A program made the translations under genes and the position numbers. Shown here in pieces: positions 17,461-26,406 of a stretch of DNA of 64,000 nt (its first letter is position 1; each line of letters opens with the position of its first letter). This DNA is from UBA961 sp014191195 (GTDB taxonomy: Bacteria; Bacteroidota; Ignavibacteria; Kapaibacteriales; UBA961). Location of the stretch: NCBI GenBank assembly GCA_964204605.1, contig OZ123195.1, forward strand, positions 2,170,001 to 2,234,000, given 5' to 3'. Below the pieces are notes generated by a model. That model ran no database searches. It was not told where the DNA came from and saw nothing but the letters and a program-made list of their open reading frames with translations.

Positions 17461-19044
17461 TTATTCCTGTAATTCATCACCAGGCATAGATGTAAATGGA
17501 AGTCTGCCCTCCAAATTAGCTGTCTTCTGTGCTGTATGAATACACAATGTGGTAATCTTTACAATTTTTTCTAGACTAATTTTTTCAATTTCATCTCCAA
17601 CTTTATGATAATCGTCGTGCTCTCCTGTAAAATAAAAGATAACAGGGATTTTCTTTAATGCAAAGCTGGCCTGATCACTACGATAAAAGAAATTTTCTAC
17701 AGTATATTCAAGTGTAAATTTATCTTGACCGAATAATCGTTCATTTTCTTCTTCATTAAGAGTAATCAGTTCTTTGCATCTAGTATTACCACCTATAAAA
17801 AGGGAAGAGACATCATTTCTACCGATCATATCCATGTTAAGCATAGCAACACATTGTTGAATTGGCAAAGGAGGATTATCTACAAAAGCTTTAGATCCCA
17901 GAAGACCTTTTTCTTCGCCACTAAAGTTTACGAATACAATATTTCTTTTGGGTTTGTGTTTTGCATTAACAAAAGATTCAGCAGCTAATAAAACTCCTGT
18001 AGTGCCACTTGCATTATCATCAGCCCCATTATAGATAGAATCTTCACTAGGTTTGCTAGGTTTTCCAGTGCCGATATGATCATAATGTGCCCCTATAACG
18101 ACATATTCATCAGTTTTTTCTTCAGCTGGAAGCATGCTCATAACATTTCTGACAGGTACTTTTTCTGTAGTTAATGTAATATATAATGAATTAACAGTAG
18201 CAGAAAGATCTTTTGACACTGGAATAAGGGATATTTCTATGGGATTAATGAGAGATTTTAGGGAATCTACGCTACCGAATACATATTCGGCAACTTTTTC
18301 ACCAACATGAATAATTGGAAAATCTGGAGAGCCTTGTCTTTTTCTAGATAAAGGTAATGCATCTGCAGGAATATTTGGATATAGTGATGGCCAAGGAAAG
18401 CCAACTGGTTTCAAGCGTAAAGTAGTAAGTGGATCATTGATAATGATCATGCCGATTGCACCTTTTTGCGCAGCCAAGCGAATTTTAGATGTCATTCTAG
18501 AATATTTTGTGTTCTTTTTTCCATCGAAAATGCTTTTTTCATTATTTGATTGAGGTTCACCTCTAAGAATGACAACAATTTTCCCTTTTACATCTATCGA
18601 AGCATAATCATCATATGAAAATTCGGATGCAGTGATTCCATAACCTGCAAACACCATAGCCGCATTATGAACTTTCTGTTTTCCTGAGTACTCAAAAGGA
18701 ATAAAGTCATCCTTTAAAGCAAGTGGTAATTGTGTCCCATTTTTTTCTAAGATACATACCGTAGGAGTGTCTAAATGAAGTCTTTCTAGAGTATAATTAT
18801 GGAAATATGAACCTTGAATAGGTGATAAGCCTAAAGACTTATAATGATTAGCGATATATTCCGCAGCTTTTTCGAGTTCTGGGCTAGGAGTATTTCTGCC
18901 ACGCATAGAATCAGAGGCAAGAAAACCTAAATGATGTGCGGCCTTTTGTGCAGAAATTGAGGGTAAATTATGAGTTATATCTTGAGCTTGAATTACATTG
19001 AGGGCATTACATGCTATAAGGATAGAAAGAATAATATAATTCAT
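17461..19044 (-). CDS. Secreted M28-family zinc aminopeptidase with PA domain
   Basis: An exported peptidase of 527 residues. A signal peptide (MNYIILSILIACNALNVIQAQ) is followed by a protease-associated domain insert and an M28 catalytic domain. The zinc ligands and catalytic residues are visible: His in GAHYDHIG near 321, bridging Asp in NGADDNASG near 341, Glu pair in FSGEEKGLLGS near 375, Asp in MLNMDMIGR near 403 and His in EHDDYHKVGDE near 478. It probably trims peptides in the periplasm or at the surface. It sits 10 bases downstream of dnaG and 3 bases upstream of the HEPN-like gene. Confidence 0.9.
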   Translation of the reverse strand: MNYIILSILIACNALNVIQAQDITHNLPSISAQKAAHHLGFLASDSMRGRNTPSPELEKAAEYIANHYKSLGLSPIQGSYFHNYTLERLHLDTPTVCILEKNGTQLPLALKDDFIPFEYSGKQKVHNAAMVFAGYGITASEFSYDDYASIDVKGKIVVILRGEPQSNNEKSIFDGKKNTKYSRMTSKIRLAAQKGAIGMIIINDPLTTLRLKPVGFPWPSLYPNIPADALPLSRKRQGSPDFPIIHVGEKVAEYVFGSVDSLKSLINPIEISLIPVSKDLSATVNSLYITLTTEKVPVRNVMSMLPAEEKTDEYVVIGAHYDHIGTGKPSKPSEDSIYNGADDNASGTTGVLLAAESFVNAKHKPKRNIVFVNFSGEEKGLLGSKAFVDNPPLPIQQCVAMLNMDMIGRNDVSSLFIGGNTRCKELITLNEEENERLFGQDKFTLEYTVENFFYRSDQASFALKKIPVIFYFTGEHDDYHKVGDEIEKISLEKIVKITTLCIHTAQKTANLEGRLPFTSMPGDELQE

Positions 19045-19054
19045 ATATAAAACT

Positions 19055-20971
19055 TTAAATAAGTGAAGTATGAAACTTCATTGGAATTTCATGCCTTTCT
19101 TGCAGGATTTCCTGAAGACGCATCATAATTTGTTGTTCTTTTTCATTATGGGGATTTTGCTTTAGTTCGGCTCTTAAAAAATCTAATTCAATTTCTAAAT
19201 GTCTTAATCGAAGTTTAGCTAAAGATTCCATTAGGGCTCGCCTAACATTTTCTTGCGGAACTTCTACTTTGAATTTTGTCCAATTAGCACTAATATCTTC
19301 TTTAAGAAATACAATATCCATTATTAAATTACGAACATCTTCAGGTAAATCGTTGCGATCTGTAAGATGTTGAATAAGTATTGTATCACCTTTATCAATA
19401 TAGATATCTAAAGTATATTGATATAATCTTGAAGCTGAAGGAGATAAAAATGCTTCTTTTGAAATACCAAGAACTTCTGTCATATATCGCAGAGCATTAT
19501 CAGAAGTAAGTGCGATACGTAAAATTTCTTTTTCTTCTGGAAAAACCTGTGTGTAACTAGAAGAAGTTTCTTGAGCAGATATAATGTCTTTTTCGGTATG
19601 TTCTTGTGCAAGAATTTGATCGGGGTATATGTTCTTTTGTTGATCGTTTTTGCTAAGTGAAAATTTAGCTTTTCTTAATTCTTCGTATACTTTTTCTAAT
19701 TGAGAATAACTCAATTGCATAGAATCGGCTAATTGTTGAATAAGAAAATCATGTTGAAGAGTATCAGGAACTTTTGCAATAGTTTCAACTAAAGATCTAA
19801 TGGCTTGAGCTTTTCCAGAAGCAGTATCAAATAAACCTTGTTTTTTTAATGCATCGGATTTATACTGAAGAAAAGATTTAGCATCTCTTAAGGCTCTTCG
19901 AAAATCGTCTGGACCACGCATTTTAATAAAACTGTCTGGATCTTCGCCTTCAGGTAATGTAACCATCCAGACATCCAATCCGGTTTCAACGGCTAATTCC
20001 ATTCCCCTCAATGCAGCTTGAATTCCTGCGCTATCGCCATCGTACACTATATATAATTTTTTACAATATCTACTTAGCAATTGTAATTGTTCAATGGTTA
20101 AAGCTGTTCCACTAGATGCAATTACATTAGTAAAACCAGCTTGAACTAATGCAATAGTATCGGCATAACCTTCTGTTAGAATTGCTTTTCCTTCGGTTCT
20201 AATGGCTGATTTTGCCTGTGCCAAACCATATAAAACCCTGCTTTTATCATATACTAAACTTTGAGGAGAATTAATATATTTTGGCTGATTATCATCATCA
20301 TTCATTCTTCTGGCCCCAAAGCCAATAATTTTTCCTAAAGGATCATGAATAGGAAAAATTGCTCTGCCCCTAAATCTATCATATGGTTTGCCATCTTTTT
20401 CTCGCCTTAAAATTAAACCAGCATCTTCCAGAGCTTGTTCTGAAAAGCCAAGTTTTTGCATTTCTAATAAGGTGTCAGACCAAGAGTCTGGAGCATAACC
20501 AAGGCCAAAAAGTTCTTGAATTGATATGTCAAATCCTCTGCCAAGAAAATATCTTATTATGCTTTCGCCAATAGGAGAGTGAAGTGTATTTTGATAATAT
20601 TTACCAGCTGCAGCCAGAACTTTAAACGCGGCTTCTCTGCGATTATAGACTTCATTTGATTGATTAGTAACTTCTTGATCATCAGGCAAAGGAATATTAG
20701 CTTTGTAGGCAAGAGATTTAATAGCTTCTGTAAATGTAAGCCCTTGTTTATCCATGAGGAATGTGATAACATTTCCACCCTTGCCACAAGAAAAGCATTT
20801 AAAAATGCCCAAATCTGGATTAACATTCATAGAAGGTTTTTTATCTGGATGAAATGGGCATAAACCAATAAATCCACGACCAGACTTCCTTAACTGCACT
20901 GTTTCACTGATCACTTCTATGATATCAGACTGTGCTCTGATTTGTTCTATAAGATGTTCGGGGTAGCGCAT
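19055..20971 (-). CDS. dnaG: DNA primase
   Basis: Synthesises RNA primers for replication. The CHC2 zinc-binding domain has C38, H41, C59 and C62 (CPFHPDKKPS, FKCFSCGKGGN). The catalytic core has FGARRM and the TOPRIM motifs LTEGYADTIAL (metal-binding Glu), IASSGTAL and YDGDSAG. A C-terminal region of about 150 residues, with several charged helices, is the likely helicase-binding domain. Its 638 residues are normal. It lies 9 bases downstream of ybbR and is followed by the M28 gene. No rpoD or rpsU is adjacent, unlike the macromolecular synthesis operon of proteobacteria. Confidence 0.96.
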   Translation of the reverse strand: MRYPEHLIEQIRAQSDIIEVISETVQLRKSGRGFIGLCPFHPDKKPSMNVNPDLGIFKCFSCGKGGNVITFLMDKQGLTFTEAIKSLAYKANIPLPDDQEVTNQSNEVYNRREAAFKVLAAAGKYYQNTLHSPIGESIIRYFLGRGFDISIQELFGLGYAPDSWSDTLLEMQKLGFSEQALEDAGLILRREKDGKPYDRFRGRAIFPIHDPLGKIIGFGARRMNDDDNQPKYINSPQSLVYDKSRVLYGLAQAKSAIRTEGKAILTEGYADTIALVQAGFTNVIASSGTALTIEQLQLLSRYCKKLYIVYDGDSAGIQAALRGMELAVETGLDVWMVTLPEGEDPDSFIKMRGPDDFRRALRDAKSFLQYKSDALKKQGLFDTASGKAQAIRSLVETIAKVPDTLQHDFLIQQLADSMQLSYSQLEKVYEELRKAKFSLSKNDQQKNIYPDQILAQEHTEKDIISAQETSSSYTQVFPEEKEILRIALTSDNALRYMTEVLGISKEAFLSPSASRLYQYTLDIYIDKGDTILIQHLTDRNDLPEDVRNLIMDIVFLKEDISANWTKFKVEVPQENVRRALMESLAKLRLRHLEIELDFLRAELKQNPHNEKEQQIMMRLQEILQERHEIPMKFHTSLI

Positions 20972-20980
20972 AATTACTTA

Positions 20981-21931
20981 TTAATCCAATAATTTGATGA
21001 TACTACGATGAATAAGTTTTTTGGGTTCCATTCCTATAATATGAATCCCAGCAGGAACGCTAATTGAAGGCTTAATATGTCCAATTGAATCGTTTATTAA
21101 TGAAGAATAGTCTACAAATACTTTAAAATCTTGAGAAGTAAGAGTAGATAGTTTTTTTACTCCACCACGAACATGTAAAGTAATTAAAGCAGGCTCGATT
21201 TTGTGTTGATGTCCATCGGGTGCTCCAATAATTTCTACTTTAATATCAGAAACTGAAATTTCCGCGGATTGCTGAATATCACCTGATATTGTTACTTCTT
21301 TTACAGCGCTTGTAATGAGATTTTTAAGTGAGTCTTTTAAGGGAACTATATATGAAAAAGGGCCAGCCAAATCTTTGAATTCTAATTTTTGAGTAGCCCA
21401 AGAAGATATTGAATTTACTATCTTACTATTGCCCCTTAAAACGATACTATCAGGCTTTACAGATATAGTACCAACAATATCAAATCCATCGCGTGGAATT
21501 ATAGATACTTTGGATTCTACAGGAACAGTTCCTCTAAATAACATGCCTGTAGAAAGAGAAATTGTTTCGGGATTGAGTTCAACAACTTTTTCTAAACTTA
21601 TTGAAGGCCTTATCCCTTGAAGAATATCCATTTTATTAATGAGTAATTCTCCATTTCCAGATATTCTACCTGTCATTTTAGAAGCATCAACATGACATTC
21701 TGGTTCTGAGCTAAAATATTGTAAATACAATAATTGCCAACCTGAGGTTCTTACTTTTATAGAAATCTCGCTTGGTGGTTGAACTTCTAATGCTCTTTCT
21801 TCTGGTAAATCAATTACCAAAGGAAATCTCATATAAATGGTTGCTGGGGTAGTCATACTCACATAACCCCATAATCCTATTGCTAGCGCTACACACCAGA
21901 GTAATTGTACTAATGAGATTCTTGGCAACAT
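20981..21931 (-). CDS. YbbR-domain membrane-anchored protein
   Basis: A 316-residue protein with one N-terminal transmembrane helix (LLWCVALAIGLWGYVSM) and a long extracytoplasmic region containing YbbR-like repeats, as in CdaR-type proteins that accompany diadenylate cyclases. No disA/cdaA gene is seen next to it here. The reading frame opens further back at a TTG (21982), but a TAAATTTG promoter-like box lies inside that extension. I therefore choose ATG 21931, which places a transmembrane helix right after the start. It is the first gene of the ybbR-dnaG-M28-HEPN unit. Confidence 0.75.
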   Translation of the reverse strand: MLPRISLVQLLWCVALAIGLWGYVSMTTPATIYMRFPLVIDLPEERALEVQPPSEISIKVRTSGWQLLYLQYFSSEPECHVDASKMTGRISGNGELLINKMDILQGIRPSISLEKVVELNPETISLSTGMLFRGTVPVESKVSIIPRDGFDIVGTISVKPDSIVLRGNSKIVNSISSWATQKLEFKDLAGPFSYIVPLKDSLKNLITSAVKEVTISGDIQQSAEISVSDIKVEIIGAPDGHQHKIEPALITLHVRGGVKKLSTLTSQDFKVFVDYSSLINDSIGHIKPSISVPAGIHIIGMEPKKLIHRSIIKLLD

Positions 21932-21965
21932 AGATGAGAGAGATATGTAAGTAATAAATTGATAT

Positions 21966-21973
21966 GCAAATTT
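21966..21973 (-). promoter_or_regulatory. Putative -7 promoter box (TAAATTTG) of the ybbR-dnaG unit
   Basis: An exact TAnnTTTG match on the reverse strand, 34 bases upstream of the preferred ybbR ATG. It supports the shorter protein start. No -33 partner was recognised. Confidence 0.4.
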
Positions 21974-22103
21974 ACGAAACAATCCATCCTTTATTTCGGC
22001 ATTAATTCAATTATATCAATAGGTTTACTTTAGAATGTAAATATTGATATTTTTGAAGAAATAAGTGTTCGAAAAGTTTTTAAAAGCAAAAGTTAATCAT
22101 TAA

Positions 22104-23009
22104 ATGATGCAAATTATTGTCCTTACCATTTTTATAGCAATAACCTTTTATGGTTGTGTATCACCCAAAAAAAATGATGGGAAAATACATGTACTTGCTA
22201 CTACAGGAATAATTGCAGATATATTAAGCAATAGTTTAGATAGTTCATTTGTAGTTGAATCGTTGATGGGGCCAGGAGTAGATCCACATTTATATAAAGC
22301 TTCAGCTAAAGATGTCGGTTTATTAAGCTCGGCAGATATTATCGTGTATAATGGACTTCATTTAGAGGGTAAAATGACAGAAATCCTTAAAAAAGTGGGA
22401 AGACATAAAATGGTGATTGCTGTATCAGATGGCATTCCGGAATCATCTCTTATGTCTTTAGCAGAAGATATTCATGACCCACATATATGGTTTGATATCT
22501 CTTTATATAGTAAGGGTTTACAACATATATATATGACATTAAACAGGCATTATCCAATTCAAGCTAAAAGTTCTCGAAATAAATATGAGAAGTATCTTAA
22601 AAAACTTAATGATATGCATGTTTGGACGAAACAAAGAATCGAGTTAATTCCTGCAAAACAAAGAATCTTGATAACTGCTCATGATGCATTTGGATATTTT
22701 GGCCGTGCATATGGCATGAGAGTAGTAGGCTTGCAAGGAATTTCTACAGTAGCAGAATTTGGTATTCAAGATATTATGCGTTTAAGTGCATTAATAAAAC
22801 AATATTCAATCCGTTCGATTTTTATTGAATCGTCTGTTCCTAAGCGATCTATAGAGTCTGTAATGTATAATGTACAAGCTTCCGGAGGAAGCGTATGCAT
22901 TGGTGGACAACTTTTTTCTGATGCTTTAGATAGTAAAAGTAAAAAGGCAGGAACATATCTTGGAATGTTAGAATCAAATGTACAAACAATTGTATCATCA
23001 CTTAAATAA
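22104..23009 (+). CDS. Zinc/manganese ABC transporter substrate-binding lipoprotein (TroA/ZnuA family)
   Basis: A periplasmic metal-binding lipoprotein. A short signal peptide ends with a lipobox (FYGC, Cys near residue 18). The cluster A-I metal ligands are recognisable: His in GVDPHLYKAS, His in DPHIWFDIS, His in ITAHDAFGYFG and Asp in LFSDALDS. The GLQGISTVAEFG segment is also typical. With 301 residues and no His-rich loop, it looks more like a manganese- or general-metal TroA/MntC type than a ZnuA. The matching ATPase and permease genes are not adjacent. Only pdxH follows, 11 bases later. ATG 22104 and 22107 are both possible starts. Confidence 0.88.
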   Translation: MMQIIVLTIFIAITFYGCVSPKKNDGKIHVLATTGIIADILSNSLDSSFVVESLMGPGVDPHLYKASAKDVGLLSSADIIVYNGLHLEGKMTEILKKVGRHKMVIAVSDGIPESSLMSLAEDIHDPHIWFDISLYSKGLQHIYMTLNRHYPIQAKSSRNKYEKYLKKLNDMHVWTKQRIELIPAKQRILITAHDAFGYFGRAYGMRVVGLQGISTVAEFGIQDIMRLSALIKQYSIRSIFIESSVPKRSIESVMYNVQASGGSVCIGGQLFSDALDSKSKKAGTYLGMLESNVQTIVSSLK

Positions 23010-23020
23010 TAGAGTTTTCC

Positions 23021-23668
23021 ATGGCATTGACACATAATCTTGCTGATTTAAGACAGCATTACACAAAAGGTGGTTTAGAAGAACATCAGATTCCAGATTC
23101 TCCATTTACATTATTTAATGAATGGTTTAAACAGGCAGGAGAACTTGGTGTTTTAGAGCCAAATGCTATGGTATTAAGTACAGTTTCTGCTGATAATAAG
23201 CCTTCATCAAGAGTGGTATTATTAAAGGGAATAGATGATGCAGGATTTATTTTTTATTCTAATTATGAAAGCAGAAAAGGGAAAGAATTAGAACATAATC
23301 CATATGTAAGTATTCTTTTCTTTTGGCCAGAGGCAGAAAGACAAATGAGAATAGAAGGTAAGGTTAGTAAAATAAGTAGAGAATCTAGCAAAGAGTATTT
23401 TGTATCAAGGCCAAGAGAAAGCCAATTGGGTGCTTGTGCTTCTGAGCAAAGTAGCATTATTAAGGGTAGGCACATCATAGAAGAATCGTATAAGCAATGC
23501 TTGGCCCAGTATGAAGGCAAAGATATTCCATTACCAGATTTTTGGGGTGGTTATATCATTCATCCATCATCTTTTGAATTTTGGCAAGGACGTCCAAGCA
23601 GATTACATGATAGAATGAAGTATACTAAAGAGCAAGATTCTTGGCTTATTGTTAGATTAAGTCCATAA
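23021..23668 (+). CDS. pdxH: Pyridoxamine 5'-phosphate oxidase
   Basis: FMN-dependent oxidation of pyridoxine or pyridoxamine 5'-phosphate to pyridoxal phosphate. At 215 residues it has typical length. FMN-binding signatures include SRVVLLKGIDDAGFIFYSNY and ESRKGKELEHNP, and the C-terminal family motif WQGRPSRLHDR with terminal RLSP is intact. It starts at ATG 23021, 11 bases after the metal-binding lipoprotein gene, so the two may share a transcript. A hairpin follows its stop codon and separates it from the convergent clpB fragment. Confidence 0.96.
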   Translation: MALTHNLADLRQHYTKGGLEEHQIPDSPFTLFNEWFKQAGELGVLEPNAMVLSTVSADNKPSSRVVLLKGIDDAGFIFYSNYESRKGKELEHNPYVSILFFWPEAERQMRIEGKVSKISRESSKEYFVSRPRESQLGACASEQSSIIKGRHIIEESYKQCLAQYEGKDIPLPDFWGGYIIHPSSFEFWQGRPSRLHDRMKYTKEQDSWLIVRLSP

Positions 23669-23671
23669 AAT

Positions 23672-23706
23672 ATGCCCCCAAAAAAATGTATTTGATTTGG
23701 GGGTAT
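23672..23706. terminator. Intergenic hairpin between convergent pdxH and truncated clpB
   Basis: An 11-base-pair stem (ATGCCCCCAAA with TTTGGGGGTAT, one G-T pair) encloses a 13-base loop. It lies 4 bases after the pdxH stop and 19 bases from the clpB stop. T-rich sequence follows on both strands but no long uninterrupted T-run, so it is a plausible weak bidirectional terminator. Confidence 0.6.
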
Positions 23707-23724
23707 TGTAGTAATATCTTTTTA

Positions 23725-25035
23725 TCATTTATCTACTTGTAATTCTCTTAATAAAGCTTGTTTTTCGATTTCTAATTGGCGTATTTTTCTGTCTAAATTA
23801 TCAAGTTCTTCTGGCATAGAATCAATTTCAATACGTAGTTTACTAGCAGCTTCATCTACCAAATCAATAGCTTTATCTGGTAAAAATCTGTCTGTTATAT
23901 ATCGTGAAGATAATTGAGCGGCCGCCACAATGGCAGCATCGGTAATCCTTACGCCATGATGCACTTCATATCGTTCTTTGAGTCCACGCAAAATTGAAAT
24001 GGTATCATCTATAGTTGGTTCATCTACTCGTACCTTTTGAAATCTTCTTTCAAGTGCTGAATCTTTTTCTATATATTTTTGATATTCATCTAATGTAGTA
24101 GCGCCAATACATCGCAAATCACCCCGGGCTAAAGCAGGTTTAAGAATATTAGCGGCATCCATAGAGCCACCAGTTGCACCAGCGCCAATTAATGTATGAA
24201 GTTCATCAATAAAAAGGATGATTTCTCCATCAGACTCTGTTACTTGTTGAACAATAGCTTTTAAACGTTCTTCGAATTGCCCTCTAAAACTTGTACCAGC
24301 AATCAAAGAACCCATGTCTAAAGATACAATAGTTTTAGATTTTAGAGTATCTGGAACATCCCCACTTATAATTCTTTGTGCAATACCTTCTACTATTGCT
24401 GTTTTACCAACACCAGGCTCTCCAATAATAACTGGATTATTTTTGGTCCTTCTGGATAATACTTGCAAAATTCTTCTTATTTCATCTTCTCTTCCGATTA
24501 CAGGATCTATCTTTCCTTTTCTAGCTTCATCATTCAGAATTCTTCCATAACGCTGTAAAGCTTGATATTTATCTTCGGGATTTTGATCTGTAATTTTAGA
24601 ATTACCTCTGGTTTCCAATAGTATTTTTTTTAGGGAATCTTTGTTAATACCTTGATCTTTAAGTAATTGAGAAGCTTGAGATTGAAACTGAGTAAAACCA
24701 AGTAATAAATGCTCTACACTAACATATTCATCTTTCATAGAAAGTGCTTCTTTTTGAGCAGTTTCCAGGATCTGTGTTAATCCATTAGAAATATATGTAG
24801 AAGTTGATCCAGACACTTTAGGCAAGGACTCCATGAATTCATTTGCTTTTAATTTAAGATAATTCAAATTAGCGCCAATTTTCATAAGAATTGGTGGTAC
24901 AATTCCTGCTGAATCTTGTAATAATGCTGCAAGTAAATGTATTGGCTCGATAGACTGATTTGAGTATCCATTTGCGATCTCTTGAGCAGTTTGTAAGGCT
25001 TCTTGAGCCTTTAATGTAAATTTTTGGAGATTCAT
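23725..25035 (-). CDS. clpB: ClpB-like protein truncated after the first AAA+ domain
   Basis: The 436 residues match the N-terminal half of the ClpB disaggregase: a Clp_N double repeat (about 1-145) and a complete NBD1 with Walker A GEPGVGKTAIVEGIA, Walker B ILFIDELHTLIGAG and the pore loop GTSFRGQFEERLKAI. The frame stops at a TGA just as the coiled-coil middle domain should begin (LDRKIRQLEIEKQALLREL). The middle domain and NBD2 (about 430 residues) are missing and are not found downstream, where pdxH runs on the other strand. The retained part is well conserved with no internal stops. It may be a functional single-ring variant, half of a split ClpB, or a recent deletion relic. Confidence 0.85.
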   Translation of the reverse strand: MNLQKFTLKAQEALQTAQEIANGYSNQSIEPIHLLAALLQDSAGIVPPILMKIGANLNYLKLKANEFMESLPKVSGSTSTYISNGLTQILETAQKEALSMKDEYVSVEHLLLGFTQFQSQASQLLKDQGINKDSLKKILLETRGNSKITDQNPEDKYQALQRYGRILNDEARKGKIDPVIGREDEIRRILQVLSRRTKNNPVIIGEPGVGKTAIVEGIAQRIISGDVPDTLKSKTIVSLDMGSLIAGTSFRGQFEERLKAIVQQVTESDGEIILFIDELHTLIGAGATGGSMDAANILKPALARGDLRCIGATTLDEYQKYIEKDSALERRFQKVRVDEPTIDDTISILRGLKERYEVHHGVRITDAAIVAAAQLSSRYITDRFLPDKAIDLVDEAASKLRIEIDSMPEELDNLDRKIRQLEIEKQALLRELQVDK

Positions 25036-25175
25036 ACTTTTTCTCTGATGAATAATCTGATTAGGTGCTTATTTGTGAATCATGTGTTTTTTAGACGATT
25101 CAGAATGAAAGAAATTTCTACAAACTGAATTAACTCCGTAATTTGTTCTATTATTATTTACAAAACCCACATTAT

Positions 25176-26294
25176 ATGTATATCCGAACAATTTCTCTGG
25201 AGCATCTTAGAAATCATGAACAGAGCAGTTTGGAGTGTTCTCCATTATTGAATATCATTACTGGTTTAAATGGTTCAGGAAAAACAACAATTTTAGAAGC
25301 TATCTCTATATGTGGATTATCTAAAACATTTTTACCATCTGCTGATAGCGACCTTATAAAAAAGGGATTTGACTCGTATACAGTTGCAGTGCAGGCTATT
25401 TCTGATCTTGATGTTCCTTATCGAGTGGGTGTTCATTATAAAGAAGGATCTAGAAAATTGATTCATTCTAGTTTAGGTGATAGAATGAATCCAAAAGATA
25501 TATTAGGCGAAATTCCCTTAATTGTTTTATCTCCTGATTTTAAAGAAATTACTTTTGGAGCACCCGATGATCGAAGAAGATTTATGGATGCTTTATTATC
25601 CCAGGCAAGAAAAATCTATGTAGAAGATGCAATAACTGTAAAAAAGATAATCAAACAAAGGAATGCATTATTGTATCAAGCAAAGATTCAAGGAGTTTCT
25701 GTAGATAAAGGATTATTTGATGTACTGACCGATCAACTTATAGAATATGGTGCTAGAATTGGTGCTGCCAGAGCATCTTTTATAGAAGAATTTACGCCAC
25801 ATTTTTTAAAAGCATATCAAACAATGTGTGGTACAAAAGAAACAGTTTCAATTGAATATTTTCCAGATACTCAAAAAGAAAAAAAGCTTATTTCTTTTAG
25901 GGATTTTGCAGACTCATATACAATTGCCGCTAAACAATTAGAAATTGATGAGTACAGAAGAGCTACCACTTTATTTGGTCCGCAAAAAGATGATATTCAT
26001 ATTATGATACATGGTGGTAGAGCAAGAGAAACTGCATCTCAGGGACAACATAAATCTTTATTAATTAGTATTAAATGGGCTGAATTCACATATCTTCAAG
26101 AAGTTAGAAATGAAACACCAATTTTACTTTTCGATGATATTTTTAGCGAATTAGATGCTGAAAGAACTCATAGAGTGTTAGAGCAAGTTTTAGAGTCTGG
26201 GGCACAAACTTTTATCACAACAACAGAGGGTGAAAAGCTGATTGAATCTGTAAAAGGTGACTATAAACTATTTACTTTGCCTTTCTCTTCTTAA
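25176..26294 (+). CDS. recF: DNA replication and repair protein RecF
   Basis: An SMC-like ATPase that loads RecA at gapped DNA with RecOR. With the start at ATG 25176 it has 372 residues. The family N-terminus MYIRTISLEHLRNH is followed by Walker A at residues 30-38 (GLNGSGKTT), the signature region ETASQGQHKSLLISIK and Walker B LLFDDIFSELDAERT. A longer frame back to a TTG at 25143 adds 11 residues not expected in RecF, so I do not use it. dnaA, dnaN and gyrB are not adjacent. dnaN is 31 kb away. Confidence 0.94.
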   Translation: MYIRTISLEHLRNHEQSSLECSPLLNIITGLNGSGKTTILEAISICGLSKTFLPSADSDLIKKGFDSYTVAVQAISDLDVPYRVGVHYKEGSRKLIHSSLGDRMNPKDILGEIPLIVLSPDFKEITFGAPDDRRRFMDALLSQARKIYVEDAITVKKIIKQRNALLYQAKIQGVSVDKGLFDVLTDQLIEYGARIGAARASFIEEFTPHFLKAYQTMCGTKETVSIEYFPDTQKEKKLISFRDFADSYTIAAKQLEIDEYRRATTLFGPQKDDIHIMIHGGRARETASQGQHKSLLISIKWAEFTYLQEVRNETPILLFDDIFSELDAERTHRVLEQVLESGAQTFITTTEGEKLIESVKGDYKLFTLPFSS

Positions 26295-26368
26295 GAAAAA
26301 GGATATCTAATTGTAGACATCCTTTCATACATCGGATATTGTTGTTTTCTAATCCTCTGTTTAGAATT

Positions 26369-26406
26369 AAAAAAAGCCCATGAAGTTTGATTCATGGGCT
26401 TTTTTT
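26369..26406. terminator. Bidirectional terminator between recF and the nitroreductase gene
   Basis: A long perfect inverted repeat (AAAAAAAGCCCATGAA and its complement) with a 6-base loop GTTTGA. A-run and T-run flank it on both strands, so it can end transcription from recF and from the convergent nitroreductase gene, whose stop codon it overlaps. Confidence 0.92.

Noticed and set aside
21932..21982. TTG-initiated longer YbbR protein
   Set aside because: A promoter-like TAAATTTG box lies inside the extension, and an ATG just before the membrane helix is more plausible.
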